From SPDF01 sp963699825 (lineage in GTDB: Bacteria; Gemmatimonadota; Gemmatimonadetes; Gemmatimonadales; GWC2-71-9): 64,000 bases of DNA. This document shows positions 1 to 8,702 of the stretch, piece by piece (position 1 is the stretch's first letter; every line of letters begins with the position of its first letter). The notes below the pieces were generated by a model that was not told the DNA's origin, made no database searches, and saw only the letters and a program-made list of their open reading frames with translations. Both the position numbers and the translations under genes were made by a program. The stretch spans positions 32,312-96,311 of the forward strand of contig CAVOVI010000008.1 of the NCBI GenBank assembly GCA_963699825.1, read 5' to 3'.

Positions 1-611
1 AGTCGACCATCGCCGAGCTCCTGGCCCGCAGCTACGACCCTGACGAAGGACGTGTCCTGCTCGACGGCCTCGACATCCGCACCATCGCCCTGGAGGAGTT
101 GCGGAGGAACCTTGGCGTGGTCCCGCAGGAGACGTTTCTCTTCAGTGCCACCGTTCGGGAGAACATTCTCCTTGGCGCCCCTGACGACGGACGGCTCGAC
201 CGTGTGGCCCAGGTATCACAACTGGCCGAGGCGCTGCCCGACCTGCCGAAGGGCTACGATACGATGCTGGGGGAGCGCGGCATCAACCTCTCCGGCGGAC
301 AGAAGCAGCGGGCGGCGATCGCGCGAGCGCTGGCGCAGGACCCGCCGGTCTTCATCCTGGACGATGCGCTCAGTGCGGTGGATGCGCATACGGAGGCCCG
401 CATCCTGACTGGGCTTCGCGATGCCCTCGCCGAGCGGACCAGCATTATTATCTCCCACCGGCTCGCCGCGGTCCGGGATGCCGATTGGATCATCGTGCTC
501 GACGGTGGCAAGGTGGTCGAGGAAGGGGTCCACGCCGATCTGCTGGCGGCGGGGGGGCGGTATTGGGAGCTGCTGCGGCGGCAGGAGATCGAGGAGCAGC
601 TCGGGGTGTAG
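1..611 (+). CDS. ABC exporter ATP-binding domain, C-terminal part
   Basis: The 5' end is cut by the window. The reading frame starts at base 3 with the S-T that ends a Walker A motif (GKST), so only the nucleotide-binding domain after the P-loop is present. In order it shows the Q-loop (VVPQETFLFS), the ABC signature LSGGQKQR, Walker B (VFILDDALSAVD) and the switch histidine (IISHR). The pattern SATVRENILLG after the Q-loop is typical of MsbA/MDR-type exporters, whose six-helix membrane domain would lie upstream. The domain would hydrolyse ATP on the cytoplasmic side to drive export. The substrate cannot be told. An internal TTG at 99 is not the start. No frameshift is seen. Confidence 0.93.
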   Translation, partial: STIAELLARSYDPDEGRVLLDGLDIRTIALEELRRNLGVVPQETFLFSATVRENILLGAPDDGRLDRVAQVSQLAEALPDLPKGYDTMLGERGINLSGGQKQRAAIARALAQDPPVFILDDALSAVDAHTEARILTGLRDALAERTSIIISHRLAAVRDADWIIVLDGGKVVEEGVHADLLAAGGRYWELLRRQEIEEQLGV

Positions 612-641
612 TCAGCGGGAAAGCGGGGCCGAACCTGCAAA

Positions 642-750
642 CGAGGGAAGGCCGGAAACCAGCGGAGGGTCGGAACACCGCGCGGGTGATCGCCCTGGCA
701 CCCCTCGAGCCGTGCTTCCGAACTTCCGGCGCTCCTCCGGCCTTCCCTCG
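642..750. repeat. 15-bp perfect inverted repeat in intergenic spacer
   Basis: The arms CGAGGGAAGGCCGGA (642-656) and its exact reverse complement (736-750) enclose 79 bases. A nested shorter pair (GCCGGAA near 651, TTCCGGC near 724) lies inside. The element fills the spacer between the ABC gene stop (611) and the SIMPL gene start (775). It could be a small mobile or REP-like element, or a long-looped terminator. No T-tract follows either arm. Confidence 0.6.
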
Positions 751-774
751 TCCCTCGTACACTGAAACGGAGCA

Positions 775-1512
775 ATGGTGAAGAAGCCTGAACCACTGAT
801 CACCGGCGCGGTCATCCTCGCCCTCGGCATCGCTGCCGCCGGGTGGCTGGCCGGCGCGGGGCTCGCGGCGAGCCGGACCGCGGACCGGTATGTCACCGTG
901 AAGGGGATCTCCGAACGCGAGGCCCAGGCCGACCTCGCGCTCTGGCCGTTGCGCCTTGTGGTCAGCGACAACGACCTCAACCGGGCCTACGCCCGGCTCT
1001 CGACGCAGCTCGGTCAGGTCCGGGGGTTTCTGGCCCGTCAGGGCATCGACACCACCCTGGTCGAACTCCAGGCCTTTTCGGTCAGTGACGCCTCCACCAA
1101 CCAGTACCGCAACTCCGACGCCGTGATGCGGTATGTCATCAACCAGACGCTCATGGTCCGCAGCAGCGACCCCGCCGGGGTGTTGGCGGCGAGCCAGAAG
1201 GTGGGGGAACTTGTGCAGGCGGGGGTGGTATTCTCTTCGGGGCAGGAGTACGGCGGGGGCGGCCCGACCTTTGTCTTTTCCGGACTCAACGATCTCAAGC
1301 CGCAGATGATCGCCGAGGCCACCAGCCGCGCCCGCGAATCCGCCGACCAGTTCGCCACCGATTCCAAGAGCCACCTCGGCGGCATTCGCCGCGCCAATCA
1401 GGGTGTCTTTGAAATCCTGGCGCGAGACCAGGCCCCCGGCATCAGCGAACAGGGCCAGATCTCGAAGCGGGTGCGCGTGGTCTCGACCATCGAATATTTC
1501 CTGAACGACTGA
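775..1512 (+). CDS. SIMPL-domain (DUF541) protein, membrane-anchored
   Basis: The protein has 245 residues and no frameshift. An N-terminal hydrophobic segment (about residues 9-32, rich in G, A, I, L) is a signal anchor or uncleaved signal peptide. The rest matches the SIMPL/DUF541 pattern: a VTVKGISEREAQADLA opening strand, a long helix containing DLNRAYARL, and a repeated second half ending in RVRVVSTIEYFL. SIMPL proteins are periplasmic or outer-envelope proteins of poorly defined role, some linked to oxidative stress. The ATG at 775 is the only start giving the anchor. It lies 163 bases after the ABC gene and may be its own transcription unit. Confidence 0.85.
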   Translation: MVKKPEPLITGAVILALGIAAAGWLAGAGLAASRTADRYVTVKGISEREAQADLALWPLRLVVSDNDLNRAYARLSTQLGQVRGFLARQGIDTTLVELQAFSVSDASTNQYRNSDAVMRYVINQTLMVRSSDPAGVLAASQKVGELVQAGVVFSSGQEYGGGGPTFVFSGLNDLKPQMIAEATSRARESADQFATDSKSHLGGIRRANQGVFEILARDQAPGISEQGQISKRVRVVSTIEYFLND

Positions 1513-1543
1513 CCCGACGTTCTTCCTTGGGAGTGAATCCGTG

Positions 1544-4084
1544 ATGCCATCCCGCTCCGCCCTCCGCCTTGGCGCCGTGCTTGCAGCCACCATCCTCGTG
1601 ACTGCACCGCTTCGAGCGCAGGACGCCGAGATGACCAAACAGGAATACTTCCAGTACGTTCCGCTTACGTATCCCAGGATCGTGCGACAGACCGTGCCCG
1701 ACAGCGTCTTCGAACTCTACGGGCCCACCAACGGCACTGGATTCCGCGACGAAGCGCCGAAAGATGGTATCGAGGACGGTCGGGGGAGGCTGTTGCACGC
1801 CCTCGGCGTCCGATTCGCGCCGTTCATGATCCGCAATACCGGCAACGTCCCGCTCGACATGCAGAAGGCGCAGGAGATCAGCGGATCCACGATTCTCACG
1901 GTGGACCGGTGGGACATCCACGCCAGTGCCCGGCTGGTCGGGACCGAGACGGTCAACTTCGCCTCGCTCGGCTCCCAGCCCTGCCCTGCCGGCGCCGTCT
2001 CCCATGACAGCCTGCTCGCGCTGCTCCGCGCCCAGACGCCCATTGAAGATTGTCGCGTGCTCCAGCTGCTGCGCGAGTTCAATCCGAACAGTCCGCTCGA
2101 GGAGCGGTTCAACACCGCCGCCGTCTCCGCCGCTTTTGATCCCTTTTCCGTCCTCTACTGGAATTGGCCAGGATTCAGCCCATCCACGTGGAAGGCGGCG
2201 TTCGAGGACCCGTCCACCGGACGGATGAAGGCGGAGTATCGGCCGGCGATTTCCGTCTATGTCCACCCGTTCATCTCGCCGGTGCCCGTGCTCGGCAGCC
2301 AGGACGAGCGCTACGAGTTCACGATGCAGTACTGGTTCTTCTATCCGTACAACGACGCCGGCAACAAGCACGAGGGCGACTGGGAGCACATCAACGTCGT
2401 CATCAGCCCGATGTCACAGGTGACGGAACCCCAGACCGGCGACCAGATCCAGGCGCTGTTGCGCCGCGGCCCCGACCAGCTGGGCGGCGACGACCCGCTG
2501 GTCATCCGCCGGATCGACTACTACTTCCACGAAAACGTGATGCCGGTGGACTTCTCCTCGCCGAACGCATACGCTCCGCGTGAAGAGTGGCGCCGGCAGT
2601 ATCAGGCCGCGGCGTCGGAAAAGGTGGGCGCCGACCAGGTGGCCGCCATCGTGCGCTACCGGGCATGGGCGGATTCGGCTGAGACGCAGGTCAACACCCA
2701 CCCGATCGCCTACATCGGCGCGAACAGCAAGGGGCTCGATCTCTTCCTCTATTCCCCCGGGGCGCACAACCAGGACGGACACGGCACCTATCCCTTCGCC
2801 GGGATCTACGAGAAGATCGGCCCGGCCGACGCCGCCGAAGAGGTGAAGAAGAGCTTCGACCACCAGGCCTACCTCACCGAGGGAGCTCCCCTGCCCGACT
2901 ACGTGGAGCCCTTTGATTCGGCCAGTCGAGTCAAGCTGCTCCCCGACTGGGAACGGGTCTACGCGCAGGTCTACACCGACCCCGACTACCGCCGCGACTG
3001 GGCGTGGTTCGTCCTGCCGATCCGCTCCGGGTATCCGGCGGCCAAGTCTCCATTCGCGGGCATCGTGAGCCACGCAGAAACGGGCAACCTCGCCCCGTTC
3101 ACGGTCACGTATAACGGCGGCTGGAACCGCAGCGGCGCCTCCGGAGGCTACCACCTCTACGACCCGCACCGCCTGCACGCCATCGTCACGACCTCCCCGC
3201 TTGACCAGGTGCAGAACAACCTGGGCTACCTGAACGCACCGATCGTCGCGCTGATCACGCTGCCCCCGATCGATGTGATCTACAAGATCCTGCTCGCTCC
3301 CGGTGCGCCGACTCTTCGGCAAGTTCCCGGCTCAGTACGTTCCGAAGGCGGAGCTGCCGGTGCGCGACCATGTCACTGGCCGGCGGAGTCACGACGGCCG
3401 ACATGACAGTCGGAGTGGGCATGCACTCCTCGTGGCCGGGCCGCAGCTCGACGAAATCCTCGCCCGGTACATCGAGGCCGACCCGACGCTGACGCCCGTC
3501 GGGAGAAGAGACAGACGAGCGCGGACAACGCGACCTCCTATGCCGTGCAGATCGCGCTTCTACCTCGGCAAGCGCTGGGTGACCGAGAACACCTTTCACA
3601 ATTCCAGCAGCGGCCTCAGCATCTCCGTGCCCGATCACCGACCGCCCCGATGATCCGTTCGACGTGACCGGCACCCTGAAGTTCTATGAGCTTGCCAGCA
3701 GCATCCGCTACAACCTGCTGACGGGCGGCATCCAGCCCTACCTGAAGGTCGGGTATGGCTGGAGCTGGTACCGTGCGACCGACATCGCGACCGATGGCGT
3801 GCCGCTGACCGACTCCGATGGCCCCTGGATTCGGCAACCGACCTTCTTCCCCAACAACAACCTCTGGCCCAATACCACCCACTGGGGGGCGGGCTCGAGT
3901 TCTTCCTGCATCCGGAGCAACGCGCCCCTCCCGCGCGGGATCGGACGTCAGCCTGAAGGGGGAATGGGCGTCGTACCACAGCCAGCTGGGCGTGTCGTTC
4001 GAGAACGCCGCGCTGCTCGGGTTCGACTCGGAGCCGAGCGTCACGCGGAACACGCTGAGCTTCTTCGGGGTAGTCAGCTTCTAG
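1544..4084 (+). CDS. Secreted Vps62-like protein with C-terminal beta-barrel-like region, frameshifted
   Basis: A signal peptide ending in LRAQ is followed by a long soluble region to about base 3295. It contains YWFFYPYND and NKHEGDWEHINVV, the characteristic core of the Vps62/DUF946 family. After 3295 the frame changes several times (near 3300, 3400, 3550, 3660 and 3905). The later pieces (YLGKRWVTENTF, LKVGYGWSWYR, LKGEWASYHSQLGVSFENA, ending NTLSFFGVVSF) alternate like outer-membrane strands and end in Phe. I read this as one protein of about 845 residues, but a second barrel gene is possible. GTG at 1541 is an alternative start; ATG at 1544 is preferred. Function is unknown. Either sequence error or real decay could explain the breaks. 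Confidence 0.6.
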
Positions 4085-4136
4085 GGCGTGGAGGCGGGGA
4101 AGGAACACCGCCTCCCGCGCCTGCCCCCGAACTCGC

Positions 4137-4165
4137 TTGACAAACGCATCTACGGAGCAGAACCT
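4137..4165 (+). promoter_or_regulatory. Possible sigma-70 promoter for the sulfatase gene
   Basis: TTGACA at 4137-4142 matches the -35 consensus exactly. Seventeen bases later GAACCT is a poor -10. It lies about 35 bases before the ATG at 4201. The weak -10 keeps confidence low. Confidence 0.3.
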
Positions 4166-4200
4166 TTTTGTCTACCCCCTGACATGGAGCCCTTTTCCAC

Positions 4201-5752
4201 ATGCGTAAGATCGGCGCGATCCTGCTGACCCTCACGCTCGCCCTCGTACCCCTGGCGAACGCGCAGAGCTCAGCCAAGAAGCCCAACATCCTGGTGATCT
4301 GGGGTGACGACATCGGGTACTGGAACATCAGTGCCTACAACCTCGGCCAGATGGGCTACAAGACCCCCAACATCGACCGGATCGCCCGCGAGGGCGCCCT
4401 CTTCACCGATCTCTACGGCCAGCAGAGCTGCACCGCCGGCCGGGGCGCCTTCCTGACCGGCCAGAGCCCCTTCCGGACCGGCCTGCTGAAGGTCGGGCTC
4501 CCCGGCGCCAAGGAAGGGCTCCAGCCGCAGGATCCGACCCTCGCCGAGCTCCTCAAGCCGCAGGGCTACGTGACCGGCCAGTTCGGGAAGAACCATCTCG
4601 GCGACCTCGACGCCATGCTCCCCACCATGCACGGCTTCGACGAGTTCTTCGGCTCGCTCTACCACCTGAACGCCGAGGAAGAGCCCGAGAACCCGGATTA
4701 CCCGAAGGACCCCGCCTTCCGGGCCAAGTACGCGCCACGTGGTGTCCTCCACTCGTGGGCGCGAACCGAACGGCAAGCAGCGGATCGAGAATACCGGCCC
4801 GCTCACCAAGAAGCGGATGGAGACGATCGACGACGAGTTCGAGGCGGCGGCGAAGGAGTTCATCATCAAGGCCGCCAAGGGCGACAAGCCGTTCTTCGTC
4901 TGGTTCAACTCCACCCGGATGCACATCTGGACCCACCTGACGCCAGCGCAGGAGGGTGTCACCGGCCTGGGGATCTATCCCGACGGGATGGTCGGGCATG
5001 ACGCGCAGGTCGGCCGTCTGCTGAATCTCCTCGACAGCCTCGGCATCGCGGACAACACGATCGTGCAGTACTCCACCGACAACGGCGCCGAGAAGTTCTC
5101 CTGGCCCGACGGCGGCAGCTCGCCATTCCGGAACGAGAAGGCCTCGAACTGGGAAGGCGCCTACCGAGTCCCCGGCATGATCAAGTGGCCGGGCACCATC
5201 CAGCCGGGCACGGTCCTCAACGACATCGTGTCGCACGAGGACTGGGTCCCGACGCTGGTGTCGGCCGCCGGCAATCCGAACGTGAAGGAACAGCTGCTGA
5301 CCGGATACCAGGCGGCGGGGAAGACCTTCAAGGTGCACCTCGACGGGTACAACCTGACGGACTACCTGAGCGGGAAGTCGGCGAAGAGCCCGCGAGAGGA
5401 CTTCTTCTATTTCAACGACGATGGCTCACTGGTGGGTTTGCGGTACCATCAATACAAGATTGTCTTCGCCGAACAGCGGGCGCACGGATTGGACGTCTGG
5501 CAGGACCCGTTCGTCCCGCTCCGCTTCCCGAAGCTCTTCAATCTGCGGTCGGATCCGTTCGAGATCGCCGACCACGAGAGCATCAACTACGGCAAGTGGC
5601 GCGTCGACCACGCCTTCGTGCTTGTCCCCGCGCAGACCTACGTCGGGCGCTTCCTCGCCACCTTCAAGGACTATCCGCCGCGCCAAAAGGCGGGCAGCTT
5701 CTCCCTCGACAACGCCCTCGAGTCGCTGCAGAGCGGCGGACAGAACAACTAG
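4201..5752 (+). CDS. Secreted sulfatase, alkaline-phosphatase superfamily (one frameshift)
   Basis: A signal peptide (MRKIGAILLTLTLALVPLAN, then AQ) is followed by KPNILVIWGDDIGYWN, the N-terminal metal-binding motif of type I sulfatases. The active-site segment is QQSCTAGRGAFLTG with Cys77 as the candidate formylglycine, so the core is C-T-A-G-R rather than the common C-x-P-x-R. Later motifs include FGKNHLGD, KPFFVWFNSTRMH, YSTDNGAE, NWEGAYRVP and HEDWVPTL. One extra base near 4763 (after HSWA) splits the frame; the reconstruction gives about 516 residues, typical of the family. It would cleave sulfate esters in the periplasm or outside the cell. The ending SGGQNN is followed by a hairpin shared with the convergent ccdA gene. 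Confidence 0.88.
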
Positions 5753-5825
5753 GCAGGAAAGCTGGGCAGCGGGGCAGAAAGCTATTCTCTGCTCCCTGCC
5801 CCGTGTTGGTCTTCGTCCCTTCGTC

Positions 5826-5852
5826 CCCCCTCTCCACATCGTGGAGAGGGGG
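5826..5852. terminator. 12-bp hairpin between convergent genes
   Basis: CCCCCTCTCCAC (5826-5837), loop ATC, then the perfect complement (5841-5852). It lies between the sulfatase stop (5752, +) and the ccdA stop (5872, -), so it can act for both strands. No T-run flanks it. The sequence also resembles a repeat seen between genes in many unrelated bacteria (see findings). Confidence 0.65.
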
Positions 5853-5871
5853 ACAGGGGGTGAGGTGAGCC

Positions 5872-6601
5872 CTACAGCCGTCCCTTCAGGAACCCCGGCG
5901 TCAGTCCCTGCAGCCACCCCGCCAGCCGGGTGAACTCGCCCGTCACCATCAGGAGACCGACGAAGATCAGCAGCACCCCGCTGGCCCGCATCACCCACGG
6001 CAGGTACTTCCGGAACTTCTGGAACCAGTCGAGGAAGGCCTCCATGGCCCAGGCCGCCGCCAGGAACGGCACGGCGAGGCCCGGCGGAGTAGGCGCCGAG
6101 CAGCGCCATCCCCCGCCCCACGTCCCCCTGTGTCGCCGCCATCCCGAGAATTCCGCCCAGGATCGGACCGATGCAGGGGGTCCATCCCGCCGCGAATGCC
6201 ATCCCCACGAGCACCGAGCCGAGATAGCCGATCGGCTTCCGGTCGAGGTGTACCCGCTGCTCCATCTGCAGGAACCGGAACTTGAACACCCCCATGGCAT
6301 AGAGCCCGAAGAGGATGATCAGCACCCCGCCCACCCGCTGCAGCCAGACCTGGTAGTACTTCAGCGCGGAGCCGAGCGCGGTCGCGCTGGCGCCGAGTAT
6401 CACGAAGATCAGCGCAAAGCCGAACACGAACAGCAGCGCGTGGATCATCGCCATCCGGCGGCGGCCGCTCATCTCCTCCAGCGTCATCCCGGTCAGGAAT
6501 CCGAGATAGCTCGGCACCAGCGGAAGCACGCAGGGAGAGAGAAAGCTCAGCACTCCCGCGGCAAATGCCACGAAGAAACCAAGATTTTCGGGAGTGTTCA
6601 C
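5872..6601 (-). CDS. ccdA: CcdA-family thiol-disulfide/cytochrome c biogenesis membrane protein (one frameshift)
   Basis: About 243 residues with six hydrophobic segments. The two redox cysteines sit in the expected places: FLSPCVLPLVPSYLG in the first helix and FAAGWTPCIGPILGG in the fourth. CcdA proteins carry reducing equivalents across the inner membrane to periplasmic thioredoxin-like partners used in cytochrome c maturation and disulfide repair. One extra base near 6090 (after GAYSAG) breaks the frame. The GTG start at 6599-6601 overlaps the stop of the upstream fur-like gene (GTGA), so the two are translationally coupled. The stop is 20 bases from the shared hairpin. Confidence 0.88.
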
Positions 6602-7068
6602 AGCCCCTCCAGGGCGCGCCGCTGGCACTCACGGCAGGTGCCGTGCAGCTCGACGCGGTGGGTGCGGTATCGAAAGTGATGTTCGTCGGCGATGATGGGC
6701 AGCATGCGTTCGAGCCGTTCGTTGGTGAATTCTTCGACCCCGCCACAGGACACGCAGACCAGGTGGCCATGCGACCCCTGGGGGGTCGCCCCCTCATACC
6801 GGCGGAATCCGTCGCCGAATTCGTGGAGCCGGATCAAGCCGCTCTCGACCAGCAAGTCCAGGGTCCGGTACACCGTGGCGATGCCCACGCTTTTCCCCTG
6901 CTGCGTGAGGCGTTGGCGCACGGCGGCAGCCGTCAGGTGATCAGGGGCGGTGAAGATCGCGTTGGCGACGAGATCACGCTGCTGGGTGACAGGGAGGCGG
7001 TGTTCCCGAAGGTAGTGGCGGAACCGTTCGAGGAGGTCGGCGGCCTCAGCCGAGGTCAGGTGTGCCAT
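6598..7068 (-). CDS. Fur-family metalloregulator
   Basis: 156 residues and intact. The N-terminal winged helix reads LPVTQQRDLVANAIF, then HLTAAAVRQRL and GIATVYRTLDLLVESGL, the family's DNA-recognition pattern. The C-terminal half has two CxxC pairs (CVSC, CREC) that bind structural zinc, plus His-rich segments (SHGHL, DEHHFRYRTHRVELHG) for the sensory metal. Fur, Zur and PerR are not separable by eye here; the dense His/Cys content and TATVYRTL-like helix fit any of them. It overlaps both neighbours (ccdA start; unknown gene stop by 23 bases), so the three form one operon. Confidence 0.9.
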   Translation of the reverse strand: MAHLTSAEAADLLERFRHYLREHRLPVTQQRDLVANAIFTAPDHLTAAAVRQRLTQQGKSVGIATVYRTLDLLVESGLIRLHEFGDGFRRYEGATPQGSHGHLVCVSCGGVEEFTNERLERMLPIIADEHHFRYRTHRVELHGTCRECQRRALEGL

Positions 7069-7450
7069 CGTCCTCGGCGGGGTACCACCGCTCCAGCGGG
7101 ATCTGGACCGGGGGCTCTTCCTCGGTGCGCTTCGGCACCAGGGCCACGAGTTCCTCGACGGCATCCACGGGACCGCTCCCCACCTCGGCGAACTCGGAGG
7201 CGAACTCTCCCCGCTTCTTTCCCTTGAGCGTATGGGCGTACTGGGCGGTGTAGATGAAGAGGCGGTCCTCGATCACGCGGGACAGGATAGCGGTCCCGTA
7301 CTCCTTCCCGTCGCGCCGGAAGGGACGAAATACCCAGAGCCCGTGCAGCTCGGCCACCGGCAGTTCCTGTGTGACCGCTTCGGCCAGCAGCGCCCACCCG
7401 TCGCCGACCCCCGGTTCCGGGGGCGTCGTTACCTGGTAGCCTGTTCCCAT
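7046..7450 (-). CDS. Conserved-looking hypothetical protein
   Basis: 134 residues starting MGTGYQVTTPPEPGVG, without signal peptide or membrane segment. The middle has alternating hydrophobic strands (GLWVFRPFRRDGKEYGTAIL, then DRLFIYTAQYAHTL), suggesting a small alpha/beta fold. The end is acidic and proline-rich (KRTEEEPPVQIPLERWYP). I do not recognise the family. The start overlaps the 3' end of the upstream LOR/SDH gene by 22 bases and the stop overlaps the fur-like gene by 23, so it is co-translated with both. Base composition matches its neighbours. Confidence 0.65.
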   Translation of the reverse strand: MGTGYQVTTPPEPGVGDGWALLAEAVTQELPVAELHGLWVFRPFRRDGKEYGTAILSRVIEDRLFIYTAQYAHTLKGKKRGEFASEFAEVGSGPVDAVEELVALVPKRTEEEPPVQIPLERWYPAEDDGTPDLG

Positions 7451-8526
7451 TTTTCCACGTAGAGTCGGAGAACGTGCATGAAGTCCTGGGCGTTGGTCAC
7501 GACGCCATAGGCCTGGTGAGTGCCGCGGTCCTTCAGCTTGTTGACGACGAACTCGGTCTGGTCGACGCAAATCGTCATCAGTTCGCTGGGGACGCCGTCG
7601 TAGTGCGTGTGGAAGGCGGGGAGCATATTGCCCACCGCGATGGCGTGCAGGGCGGTCGCCACGAAGATGGCGCCGGTGGCGCGCACCGCGTGCTCGCGCA
7701 TGGCATCCTGCGCCGCCAGGGCATCCTGAAGCACGCCGGGCAGCGGCCCATCGTCGCGAATCGATCCAGCGAGCACGTACGGGACCTTGGTCGTCACCAG
7801 CGCGTGCATGATGCCGCTCGTGATGAGCCCCGACTCGACACCCTTCTCGATCGACCCTGCGGCGCGCACCCGGTTGATGGCCCGCATGTGGAGGCCGTGG
7901 CCCCCTTCGGTCGCCTGGCCGGTGTTCGTCATGCCAAGGGTGGTCCCGAAGATGGCCGCCTCGATGTCATGCACCGCCACGGCGTTGCCGGCCAGCACCA
8001 CGTTCACGTAGCCGTTGCGGATGAACCACTCGAAGTCGGCACGGGCACGCGAGTGGACCAGGGCGGGACCGGCCACCCAGAGCAGGTACCCGCCGCGCCG
8101 CTTCTCCTCCCCGATACGGGCCGCCAGCTCCTCGTAGTTCACGGGCCGCTCGCGGCTCACCTCGGTGGACATGAAACGGAATTCGTTGCCGCTGTGCGCG
8201 CCGGTCAGGAAGCCGCTGGTGTGCACGTAGACGCCCTGGCTGCCGTCCTCCGCCTCCCCCATCGCGATCTGATCCCCCGCCTTCAGCCGCCGCGGCTCCG
8301 AGACCGAGAGGCTATCGCCCTGGCGGACGATGACGCAGTCCATCCGGGGGCGGGTCGGCATGACCCACTTCCCCTCTCCAAGATGGACGTAGGTGGGGAG
8401 GTTGGAGGTCGAGAAGAAGTCCTCGGGGAGGACCCCGTCGGCGGGAAGGGGCGCGAACCGCGCCGGAGGGGCCCCGGCGAGCGGGACCTTTGTGAAATCG
8501 GGCGGGGTATATCGAGGAGTGGCCAT
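7429..8526 (-). CDS. TIGR00300 / LOR-SDH domain protein (archaeal-type ornithine cyclodeaminase-like)
   Basis: 365 residues and intact. The N-terminal part has FFSTSNLPTYVHLGEGKW and PRMDCVIV, the signature of the LOR/SDH bifunctional-enzyme conserved domain. The C-terminal half is Rossmann-like, with VNVVLAGNAVAVHDIEAAIF followed by GTTLGMTNTG. Members of TIGR00300 include an archaeal enzyme reported to convert ornithine to proline with release of ammonia, and the C-terminal part of cyanobacterial arginine-catabolic proteins. That activity is inferred from the family, not shown here. It is the first gene of an operon running into the unknown gene, fur-like and ccdA genes. The ATG at 8526 is chosen because MATPRYTPPDF has no longer conserved extension. 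Confidence 0.78.
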   Translation of the reverse strand: MATPRYTPPDFTKVPLAGAPPARFAPLPADGVLPEDFFSTSNLPTYVHLGEGKWVMPTRPRMDCVIVRQGDSLSVSEPRRLKAGDQIAMGEAEDGSQGVYVHTSGFLTGAHSGNEFRFMSTEVSRERPVNYEELAARIGEEKRRGGYLLWVAGPALVHSRARADFEWFIRNGYVNVVLAGNAVAVHDIEAAIFGTTLGMTNTGQATEGGHGLHMRAINRVRAAGSIEKGVESGLITSGIMHALVTTKVPYVLAGSIRDDGPLPGVLQDALAAQDAMREHAVRATGAIFVATALHAIAVGNMLPAFHTHYDGVPSELMTICVDQTEFVVNKLKDRGTHQAYGVVTNAQDFMHVLRLYVEKWEQATR

Positions 8527-8702
8527 AGGTTGGGGAATCTTAGGGGTGGCTGGGGGGGGATTCAAGGCAGCCACCCAATCCCGGGATCCGGGATGTGACC
8601 GGCTTGTTACCCCAGCCGTCTCCCCTTCGGTCCCCGCCGAAGATGCGTATGCTATTATTAGACTTGCAGGATATTCACCCCCTGAGTCCATGGAGACCTG
8701 GA

